Source: an uncultured Lachnospiraceae bacterium
Lineage (GTDB): Bacteria; Bacillota_A; Clostridia; Lachnospirales; Lachnospiraceae
DNA: 12,268 bases
Assembly (NCBI GenBank): GCA_910588595.1
Contig: CAJUQU010000096.1
Coordinates: forward strand, 1-12,268
Direction: 5' to 3'
Shown: positions 6,961 through 12,268 of the stretch, in pieces
Position numbering within the stretch: the first letter of the stretch is position 1
Layout: each line of letters begins with the position of its first letter
Notes under the pieces: generated by a model
Databases searched by the model: none
What the model saw: the letters and a program-made list of their open reading frames with translations, nothing else
What the model was told of the DNA's origin: nothing
Translations under genes and position numbers: made by a program

Positions 6961-6977
6961 CACGCATCTGTTATCTG

Positions 6978-7006
6978 TTGTAAAATGATATTATTGTTGA
7001 TATACT
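6978..7006 (+). promoter_or_regulatory. promoter of the GH3 beta-glucosidase gene
   Basis: TTGTAA (6978-6983), a 17-base spacer and TATACT (7001-7006), with TGA before the -10 as an extended element. The leader would be about 52 bases. Confidence 0.72.
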
Positions 7007-7065
7007 AAAAAATAGTTGATTGTTCAGAGCGCCTGATAAGAAGGCAAGATAAGGAGGAACTGCAA

Positions 7066-9489
7066 ATGCAAAAATGGACAAGAGTGATGTATCAGCCAAA
7101 CATTCCTTTGGGAGAGAACGGCGAGAAGGTGACGGCGTGCAAAGCGCATATCGCGCTCTCGAAGGAGGCGGCAAAGGAGGGCATGGTGCTCTTAAAGAAT
7201 GACGGGGACCTGCTTCCGCTTGCCAGGGGGAGCAAAGTGGCTCTTTTCGGGAAGGCGGGCTTTGACTATGTGCGCGGCGGCGGTGGGAGCGGCGAAGTGA
7301 CGGTTTCCTATGCCAGAAACCTGTACGAAGGCTTTTCGCTGTTGAAGGACAAGGTGAGTGTGTTCGAGGAACTCGCTGCGTTTTACCGCGACGATGTGAA
7401 AGCGCAGTATCAGAAGGGCAGTGTTCCCGGCATGACGGTCGAGCCGGAGGTTCCCGCGGAGCTGCTGAAAAAGGCAAGGATCTACACGGACACCGCGGTC
7501 ATCTCGATCTGCCGTTTTTCCGGCGAGGGGTGGGACAGGAAGAGTATCGTGGACACCGAGAACAAAAACCTGTTCGCCAATGAGGACGCGATGGCGAGAC
7601 GCTCGGCTGAGATTTTCGAGGAGGGGGATTTCAATCTGACACATGCGGAGCAGGCGATGGTGGAGGCTGTCAAGTCGGCTTTTGACAAGGTGATCGTTGT
7701 CATGAATGTCGGCGGCATGGTGGACTCCTGCTGGTTCCACGACGATGACAGGATCCAGTCTGTGCTGATGGCATGGCAGGGCGGCATCGAGGGAGGACTT
7801 GCGGCGGCGGAGCTTGTGATGGGCGACGGAAATCCCAGCGGAAAGCTCGTGGACACGTTTGCCCGCTCGCTCGCGGATTACCCGTCCACGGAGAGCTTCC
7901 ACGAGTCGGAGCGCTTTGTGGATTATGTGGAGGATATCTATGTGGGATACCGCTATTTTGAGACGATCCCCGAGGCGTACCAGAAGGTCAACTACCCGTT
8001 CGGATACGGTCTGTCGTACACAGACTTCTCACTGACCGCAGGTGCGGCTTACGAGGAGGGCGGCAGGATCTACGTGCCGGTCGTGGTCACAAACGTCGGG
8101 AAGCGTGCCGGAAAAGAGGTGGTGCAGGCGTATTACGGCGCACCGCAGGGAAAGCTTGGCAAGCCGGCAAAGCAGCTCGCGGCATTCCGGAAGACACGGC
8201 TTTTGCAGACGGGGGAGAGCCAGAGTATCGTTCTGTCGTGGTGTGTCGACGATATGGCGTCGTATGACGATCTCGGAAAGATCAAAGAGTCTGCCTACAT
8301 ACTGGAAAAAGGGTCATACTGCTTCTTCGTGGGCGTGTCGGTGCGCGACGTGGTGGAACTGTCTTATCAGTATGAGGTCAAAGAGGACATCGTGGTGCAG
8401 CAGCTTTCGAGAAAGTGCGCGCCGTCCAGCCTGAAAAAGAGACTGCTTGCCGATGGAAGCTATGAGGAGCTGCCGCTCACAGCGCCCGTTGACACCGATG
8501 CCAATGAGCTTGTTCCGCTGACGGTCGAGGAGACGGACGGCTTTGCGCCTGCGGCGAGAGCGGGGAAACGCTATCATCTGTGGGCGAACACGGCAGCGCA
8601 GCAGCATCATTTCCTGCGGGAAGTGGCGGAGGGAAAGATCACGCTCGACGAGTTTGTGGCACAGCTGCCGGACGAGGATCTCGCACATCTGCTGGGAGGG
8701 CAGCCAAACACAGGTGTGGCAAATACCTTTGGCTGGGGCAATCTGCCCGACTACGGCGTACCGAGCGTGATGACGGCGGACGGACCGGCAGGTCTGCGCA
8801 TCGCGCCGGAGTGCAGTGTGTACACCACCGCATGGCCCTGCGCGACGCAGCTGGCATGTTCATGGAATGCGGAGCTTGTGGAGCGTGTCGGTGAAGCCGG
8901 AGGCGCGGAGGTTAAGGAAAACAATATCGCGGTGTGGCTGACACCGGCTGTCAATATCCACAGAAGCCCTCTGTGCGGGCGGAATTTTGAGTATTACTCG
9001 GAGGATCCGTTCCTTGCCGGAAAGCTTGCAGCCGCGATGGTGCGCGGGATCCAGAGCAACCGCGTCGGCGCGTCAGTGAAACACTTTGCGCTCAACAACA
9101 AGGAGACGAACCGCAAGAACAGTGATTCGCGGGCGTCCGAGCGCGCGGTCAGGGAGATCTACTTAAAGGCGTTCGAGATTATCGTGAAGGAGGCAAAGCC
9201 GTGGTCGATCATGTCATCGTACAATATCGTGAACGGTCACAGAGCCTCTGAGAACAGGGAGCTGCTGGAGGATATCCTGCGCGGCGAGTGGGGATTTGAC
9301 GGCATGGTGACGACAGACTGGTGGACGAACGGTGAGCACTACAAGGAAGTCAAGGCTGGAAATGATGTCAAGATGGCGCTCGGTTTCCCGGAGCGGCTGA
9401 TGGAGGCTCTGGAGAAGGGGATCCTGAAACGGCAGGATATGGAGATCTGCGCGAAGCGGATCCTGGAGCTGATCTTGAAGCTGGATTGA
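7066..9489 (+). CDS. beta-glucosidase, glycoside hydrolase family 3, domain-permuted
   Basis: Retaining beta-glycosidase of 807 residues with no signal peptide, so probably intracellular. The order is reversed relative to most GH3 enzymes: the alpha/beta sandwich domain comes first (KNDGDLLPL 44-52 to YPFGYGLSYTDF about 310-321), then a fibronectin-III-like domain (about 326-430, VVVTNVGKRAGKEVVQAYYG), a linker, and the (beta/alpha)8 catalytic domain last (about 540-807). In the latter, Asp572 (TADGPAG), G638-R639-N640-F641-E642, K672-H673 and the nucleophile Asp751 in MVTTDWW are visible. Glu154 in SGEGWDR is the likely acid/base, by comparison with EGxDR in GH3 enzymes such as Kluyveromyces BglI. 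This reversed order is known from rumen Butyrivibrio and Ruminococcus beta-glucosidases. The start has AAGGAGG with 8-base spacing. Exact sugar (glucose, xylose or other) is undetermined. Confidence 0.95.
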   Translation: MQKWTRVMYQPNIPLGENGEKVTACKAHIALSKEAAKEGMVLLKNDGDLLPLARGSKVALFGKAGFDYVRGGGGSGEVTVSYARNLYEGFSLLKDKVSVFEELAAFYRDDVKAQYQKGSVPGMTVEPEVPAELLKKARIYTDTAVISICRFSGEGWDRKSIVDTENKNLFANEDAMARRSAEIFEEGDFNLTHAEQAMVEAVKSAFDKVIVVMNVGGMVDSCWFHDDDRIQSVLMAWQGGIEGGLAAAELVMGDGNPSGKLVDTFARSLADYPSTESFHESERFVDYVEDIYVGYRYFETIPEAYQKVNYPFGYGLSYTDFSLTAGAAYEEGGRIYVPVVVTNVGKRAGKEVVQAYYGAPQGKLGKPAKQLAAFRKTRLLQTGESQSIVLSWCVDDMASYDDLGKIKESAYILEKGSYCFFVGVSVRDVVELSYQYEVKEDIVVQQLSRKCAPSSLKKRLLADGSYEELPLTAPVDTDANELVPLTVEETDGFAPAARAGKRYHLWANTAAQQHHFLREVAEGKITLDEFVAQLPDEDLAHLLGGQPNTGVANTFGWGNLPDYGVPSVMTADGPAGLRIAPECSVYTTAWPCATQLACSWNAELVERVGEAGGAEVKENNIAVWLTPAVNIHRSPLCGRNFEYYSEDPFLAGKLAAAMVRGIQSNRVGASVKHFALNNKETNRKNSDSRASERAVREIYLKAFEIIVKEAKPWSIMSSYNIVNGHRASENRELLEDILRGEWGFDGMVTTDWWTNGEHYKEVKAGNDVKMALGFPERLMEALEKGILKRQDMEICAKRILELILKLD

Positions 9490-9505
9490 TGATCAGACCA
9501 TTTTC

Positions 9506-9534
9506 TTGACAACCAGTATATAAAGTGATATATT
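9506..9534 (+). promoter_or_regulatory. strong promoter of the DUF3796-like gene
   Basis: Perfect TTGACA (9506-9511), a 17-base spacer and TATATT (9529-9534), preceded by TGA as an extended -10. The -10 lies inside the left arm of the inverted repeat at 9521-9565. Confidence 0.82.
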
Positions 9535-9565
9535 TGTATCATATAGAGACAAATATATCACTTTA
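9521..9565. repeat. perfect 17-bp inverted repeat over the promoter (candidate operator)
   Basis: TAAAGTGATATATTTGT (9521-9537) and ACAAATATATCACTTTA (9549-9565) are exact reverse complements separated by 11 bases. The left arm covers the -10 hexamer, the start point should fall in the spacer, and the right arm ends one base before the ribosome binding site. A smaller dyad TGATA-TATTTG-TATCA (9526-9541) lies within. This is the geometry of a repressor operator. Read-through RNA from the upstream GH3 gene would carry both arms and could fold next to the ribosome binding site. Confidence 0.9.
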
Positions 9566-9577
9566 TGGAGGTGTGCA

Positions 9578-10201
9578 ATGAAAAGGGCAATGAAAAAGAA
9601 AGCGAAGATCCTGTTTGCTGCAGGTGTTGTCTGCGTACTGTTTTTGCTGGCGTCGATCGGGTATGCGGTGACGTACAATGAGTCGCGGCTGGTCGTGCCG
9701 ATGGATCTTTCAGCGTATGAATTCACCATAAAAGATCTGCCGATGATCGTTTCCGTCACGCTGGTGACAGTGTATGTATGTGCGGCGGTTGTCGTGATCT
9801 CTGTCGCCGATCGGAAAAAGCCCGTCACGAGAAGAGTGGATCCCAGGCTGGGTTTTCTGGGCTTTTTGGGCTTTCTGGGCTTTCAGGGATTCCAGACTGG
9901 TCCTGCCGCGTTTGTGCGGTTCGCTTTTTTCGGATTTTTTGGATTTTTCTTTGAGGGTAAGATGTCAGGCATTCTTATGGATGAGCGGTATGTGGAAAAC
10001 AGAACGAGGGCGCAGCTGAACGCGCACAAAGCGGCAGTGAACATCATCTTCGCCGGGCTGATCGTATTCGGCGGTTTCCTGGGGAATGTGGAGTATGCGC
10101 TGATCGCGTTTGAGATCGTCGTCGCATTTGCGGTCGCGATCGATATGTTTCTCGGTGAGTATCTGCTGTATCAATATGATCAGGATGATCAGGAGCGATA
10201 G
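9578..10201 (+). CDS. membrane protein with GFLGF repeats (DUF3796-like), unknown function
   Basis: 207 residues. Basic N-terminus (MKRAMKKKAK) and hydrophobic segments at about 11-31, 55-76, 153-172 and 174-197 suggest a cytoplasmic-membrane protein. The middle carries a Gly-Phe repeat, LGFLGFLGFLGFQGF (91-105), then AFFGFFGFFFEGK (116-128) and MDERYVENRTRAQ (134-146). This repeat-plus-FFGFF-plus-MDERxxENR pattern is what I associate with DUF3796; the assignment is from memory. No function is known to me. ATG at 9578 has GGAGGTG (9567-9573). It is followed 75 bases later by a small Cro/C1 regulator, a common partner of such proteins, and is driven by the inverted-repeat promoter. The GFLGF region is encoded by an imperfect 9-base DNA repeat (about 9850-9890). 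Confidence 0.8.
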   Translation: MKRAMKKKAKILFAAGVVCVLFLLASIGYAVTYNESRLVVPMDLSAYEFTIKDLPMIVSVTLVTVYVCAAVVVISVADRKKPVTRRVDPRLGFLGFLGFLGFQGFQTGPAAFVRFAFFGFFGFFFEGKMSGILMDERYVENRTRAQLNAHKAAVNIIFAGLIVFGGFLGNVEYALIAFEIVVAFAVAIDMFLGEYLLYQYDQDDQER

Positions 10202-10276
10202 CTGTTATGCAGCGGACGCTCTGTCAGGTGAAAAGAGGTATAGAGCGCCTGTCTCTGTGAAAGTGAGGAATGGGGC

Positions 10277-10477
10277 GTGCCGGATTTTGAATGCAGATTG
10301 AAGACATACAGGCAATTAAAACAGATGACGCAGGAGGAGCTGGCGGTCATGGTCGGGGTGCGCCGGGAGACGATCATGCGTCTGGAAAAAGCACAGTACA
10401 ACCCGTCGCTAAAGCTCGCAGTCGATATCTCGAGAGCGGTCGGCGCGCCGATCGAGGAGATATTCATATTTCGATGA
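10277..10477 (+). CDS. small Cro/C1-type (XRE) transcriptional regulator
   Basis: 66 residues, almost entirely one helix-turn-helix domain: RLKTYRQLKQMTQEELAVMV (7-26), recognition helix RRETIMRLEK (29-38) and LAVDISRAVGAPIEEIF (47-63). It starts at GTG 10277 with GTGAGGAA (10264-10271) a few bases upstream; no ATG in this frame covers the domain. Its length and end (IEEIF.F) are typical of the stand-alone mini-regulators found next to small membrane proteins. It lies in the same orientation after the DUF3796-like gene and may repress that gene's promoter at the 9521-9565 inverted repeat; this is inference from position. A terminator follows directly. Confidence 0.9.
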   Translation: MPDFECRLKTYRQLKQMTQEELAVMVGVRRETIMRLEKAQYNPSLKLAVDISRAVGAPIEEIFIFR

Positions 10478-10498
10478 TCACTGATGACTGTAGATAAC

Positions 10499-10524
10499 AA
10501 AAGGACAGCTTCCGCTGTCCTTTT
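10499..10524. terminator. bidirectional terminator between two convergent XRE genes
   Basis: Perfect 11-bp stem AAAAGGACAGC / GCTGTCCTTTT around a TTCC loop, A-rich on one side and T-rich on the other. Its right edge overlaps the stop codon (10523-10525) of the minus-strand regulator gene. Confidence 0.92.
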
Positions 10525-10741
10525 AAAGTTTTTGGTCGGTGTCGGAGGGAACGTACAGGACGAGATCCTTGATCTGACAGTCGAGTATGCGGCACAGATC
10601 ATTCAGCGTTTTCGTGGATACGTCTCTGTTATGTTTTAGGCGGTGGAGTGTGCTGTTTGACATAGGGTGTTTATTGGTCAGGGAATACCAGCTCTCGTTT
10701 GACTTTTTCAGTGTTTCCCAAAACGGGGAGTAGACGATCAT
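10523..10741 (-). CDS. small helix-turn-helix regulator, Cro/C1 (HTH_26-like)
   Basis: 72 residues: MIVYSPFWETLKKSNESWYS, then SNSTLHRLKHNRDVSTKTL (recognition region) and LCRILDCQIKDLVLYVP. The PFWETL start, the TLxRLK core and the LCxILxCxxxDL end match the stand-alone HTH_26-type Cro-like proteins common in Clostridia. The ATG at 10741 has AAGGAG 9 bases upstream. Upstream, on the minus strand, is a perfect TATAAT (10790-10785) with a weak -35 (TTGCGA at 19-base spacing). It converges on the other XRE gene and is divergent from the 122-residue hypothetical gene, whose promoter it might control. No target is known. Confidence 0.85.
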   Translation of the reverse strand: MIVYSPFWETLKKSNESWYSLTNKHPMSNSTLHRLKHNRDVSTKTLNDLCRILDCQIKDLVLYVPSDTDQKL

Positions 10742-10784
10742 ATCAAGTATCTCCTTTTCTTCATATTATTTAACTTTAGGATAA

Positions 10785-10790
10785 ATTATA
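10785..10790 (-). promoter_or_regulatory. -10 element of the minus-strand XRE gene
   Basis: Consensus TATAAT on the minus strand, about 44 bases before the start codon. The best -35 is TTGCGA with a long 19-base spacer, so the promoter may be weak or need help. Confidence 0.45.
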
Positions 10791-10799
10791 TTCTGATAC

Positions 10800-10828
10800 T
10801 TGAATATCTTCGCAAAAGAGAATATACT
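10800..10828 (+). promoter_or_regulatory. promoter of the 122-residue hypothetical gene
   Basis: TTGAAT (10800-10805), a 17-base spacer and TATACT (10823-10828). The leader is about 100 bases long. The palindrome ACTGTT-AGG-AACAGT (10826-10840) overlaps the -10 and the predicted start point and could be an operator. Confidence 0.65.
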
Positions 10829-10935
10829 GTTAGGAACAGTGCGCATGAAACCATGTTTGTGGGTAGAAGGGCGTTTGATATTTGACGGAGACAGAGATAA
10901 TAGGAATGTGAGTGACATTTTGGGGGGAGGTTTTT

Positions 10936-11304
10936 ATGGAACAGATAACATATATTACAGACGAGGAGCGGGAAAAATGCCGTCGGGTCGCCGATGCGTT
11001 TTCAGAGATGTATGAACTGACAGATGTGGTGGTGATAGATACCGGAAAATATGGATTTGTAAAACTGCAATATTATAGAGAACCGCAGGGATTCGAGGTT
11101 ATGACAACGTTTAAGGACAGCAAAATGTTGTTTGAATCACTGTGGCAGGACTGGTTTGAGGAACAGATTTTGATGGCAGTGCTCGGGACACCGATGGAGG
11201 AACTGGAATATGAGGAGATCTATGCATTGCTGCCCAAGGAGAAGCAGGACGAACTGATGGAGAAAAAAGCGTTTTTTGACAATTGTGCCAATAGCGTGCC
11301 GTAA
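10936..11304 (+). CDS. hypothetical acidic protein, not recognised
   Basis: 122 residues, no signal peptide or membrane segment. I do not recognise the family. It is acidic and starts with MEQITYITDEEREKCRRVAD, followed by alternating strand-like pieces (LTDVVVIDTGKYGFVKLQYY, FEVMTTF) and a Glu-rich helical C-terminal half. ATG 10936 is preferred to the upstream GTG/TTG-type starts because GGGGGGAGG (10922-10930) lies 5 bases before it. Codon use and the clear promoter, ribosome binding site and length argue for a real gene. It stands alone, divergent from the small HTH_26-like regulator and convergent with the cyclophilin gene. Confidence 0.75.
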   Translation: MEQITYITDEEREKCRRVADAFSEMYELTDVVVIDTGKYGFVKLQYYREPQGFEVMTTFKDSKMLFESLWQDWFEEQILMAVLGTPMEELEYEEIYALLPKEKQDELMEKKAFFDNCANSVP

Positions 11305-11310
11305 GCATTT

Positions 11311-11336
11311 CAGAGCGATGCATCAGCATCGCTCTG
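11311..11336. repeat. 11-bp hairpin at the shared 3' end of two convergent genes
   Basis: CAGAGCGATGC / GCATCGCTCTG around an ATCA loop; the cyclophilin stop codon lies in the loop. Neither side carries a T-run, so it is not a standard intrinsic terminator; it may protect mRNA 3' ends or give weak termination. Confidence 0.65.
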
Positions 11337-11844
11337 GTTCAGGATATTCCACGCCGAACGTATCGACCGTAACCGTCTGCATCACTTGATCTTCCAGCGG
11401 TCTGTCGGAATAGTCGGTAGGTGTCTCGGCAATGCGGTTCACCACTTCCAACCCTTCAACCACTTTCCCAAACGCCGCATAAGCGCCGTCAAGATGCGGG
11501 CTTGTCTTGTGCATGATGAAGAACTGGCTCCCTGCGGAGTCGGGCATCATGCTTCTTGCCATCGAGAGCACGCCGGGCGTGTGTTTCAATTCGTTCTCAA
11601 AACCGTTCTGTGCAAACTCCCCGGCGATCGAGTAGCCTGGTCCGCCCGTTCCGGTGCCTTCGGGACAGCCGCCCTGGATCATGAAACCGTTGATGACTCT
11701 GTGGAAGATCAGACCGTTGTAGTAGCCTTTGTTCACCAGATAGATAAAATTGTTGACCGTATTTGGCGCGATCTCGGGATACAGTTCCGCCTTGATGAGA
11801 TCGCCGTTTTTCATTTCAATCGTGACAATTGGATTCTGTGCCAT
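11323..11844 (-). CDS. cyclophilin-type peptidyl-prolyl cis-trans isomerase
   Basis: Protein-folding enzyme that isomerises Xaa-Pro bonds; 173 residues without a signal peptide, so cytoplasmic (PpiB-like). Active-site residues of the family are visible: FHRVI with Arg49, FMIQGG with Phe54 and Gln57, MARS (95-98), SQFFIM with Gln107 and Phe109, and LDGAYAAFGKV (118-128). The position of the cyclosporin-binding Trp121 of human CypA is His117, as in many bacterial cyclophilins, predicting weak cyclosporin binding. The ATG at 11844 has AAGGAG 7 bases upstream. The gene stands alone, convergent with the hypothetical gene; its stop codon is inside a hairpin loop. Confidence 0.95.
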   Translation of the reverse strand: MAQNPIVTIEMKNGDLIKAELYPEIAPNTVNNFIYLVNKGYYNGLIFHRVINGFMIQGGCPEGTGTGGPGYSIAGEFAQNGFENELKHTPGVLSMARSMMPDSAGSQFFIMHKTSPHLDGAYAAFGKVVEGLEVVNRIAETPTDYSDRPLEDQVMQTVTVDTFGVEYPEPERC

Positions 11845-12268
11845 AAAATGTCTCCTTTTCTTTTAACAGCCTCCCGGAATCTCCCTTGCATCTGCCATTG
11901 TGGCAGATCCGCGTACGCCTTATAAATTTGCGCACATCCGACAGAAATCTTCTCACAATATCAGGCACAAAGAGACTCCGAGAGTCTATTTTATGATCAT
12001 TTATAAATATCCGATCGCTTTTCGCATACCAGATGCAAAAGGCTTCGAAAATCAATACCGACCTATTATACAATGAAATAGAAATAAATGGTAGACTTGT
12101 TCTCAAATTTGCTCATTAATTTTTCAAAAAATCGATCTCATCCGCATTGACAGACCAGCAGGTATTTTCATTGCAGAAGGTGTCTGTGTCAAGTGCGTAT
12201 CACCCATATACAGAATAGAAAAAGACGTTGATCAGACGTGATCCCGATGGGATTAACAAATGAGTACT
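11845..12268. other. 424-base region without a convincing gene
   Basis: AT-rich, upstream of the cyclophilin gene. It contains a hairpin ATCTGCCA / TGGCAGAT (11890-11908, loop TTG) in the probable leader, a smaller hairpin AGACTC / GAGTCT (11973-11987), and a minus-strand TATAAT (12070-12065) without a good -35. No tRNA, rRNA, riboswitch or adapter sequence was recognised here. Confidence 0.6.

Noticed and set aside
5908..6963. 351-codon open frame antisense to the MATE gene
   Set aside because: Shadow of biased codon use; His/Gln/Arg-rich, not membrane-like, no start signals.
9850..9890. Short tandem DNA repeat of about 9 bases
   Set aside because: Explained by the GFLGF protein repeat, a family trait; not an independent satellite or CRISPR.
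11816..12106. 96-codon minus-strand open frame overlapping the cyclophilin start
   Set aside because: Its end overlaps the cyclophilin ribosome binding site and start codon in another frame, there is no ribosome binding site, and the composition is unlike a folded protein.
12116..12199. Short minus-strand reading of 27 codons before a TAA, protein-like (ALDTDTFC...NADEIDFLKN), with an in-frame TGA just upstream
   Set aside because: Could be the remnant of a gene tail, but it is too short, has no start codon, and the frame beyond the TGA is not convincing.

Overview
The window looks like part of a Gram-positive Firmicutes genome, most likely a motile gut Lachnospiraceae (Clostridia). Pointers to this are strong AGGAGG-type ribosome binding sites, TTG and GTG starts with good Shine-Dalgarno spacing, sigma-A-type promoters, a flagellin of the variant type I associate with that family, a domain-permuted GH3 beta-glucosidase, and a GFLGF-repeat membrane protein paired with a tiny Cro/C1 regulator. 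The genus cannot be fixed from sequence alone. Bases 1-31 are not biological: they match the Illumina TruSeq adapter, so the left edge is a contig end and the first gene is cut there.

Layout. 32-2083: the 3' end of a sugar phosphate isomerase/epimerase gene followed by glpK (glycerol kinase), probably one operon, closed by a bidirectional terminator (2101-2127) shared with a convergent flagellin gene (2134-3285, minus). 3286-3689: no gene; it holds the flagellin promoter and a roughly 160-bp element with inverted-repeat ends and nested hairpins (3425-3584) that looks like a small dispersed repeat. 3690-4391: a class I methyltransferase of unknown substrate, whose terminator lies inside the 3' end of a convergent AraC-family regulator gene (4388-5272, minus). 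5273-5601: an intergenic region with a near-consensus AraC promoter and a 13-bp hairpin. 5602-6924: a MATE exporter. 7066-9489: a GH3 beta-glucosidase with its own promoter. AraC regulator, MATE exporter and cytoplasmic glycosidase may form one functional locus (sensing a glycoside, cleaving it, exporting a product), but this is inference from position.

9490-10477: a membrane protein with GFLGF repeats (DUF3796-like) and a 66-residue Cro/C1 regulator, behind a strong promoter embedded in a perfect 17-bp inverted repeat. A second small Cro/C1 regulator (10523-10741, minus) converges on it across a shared terminator. Divergent from that regulator is an unrecognised 122-residue acidic protein (10936-11304). 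A cyclophilin-type peptidyl-prolyl isomerase (11323-11844, minus) follows. The last 424 bases hold no convincing gene.

The most interesting unexplained structures are the inverted-repeat promoter of the DUF3796/XRE module, the two intergenic palindromic elements, and the unusual D0 ends of the flagellin. No phage, CRISPR, IS transposase, tRNA or rRNA is visible.
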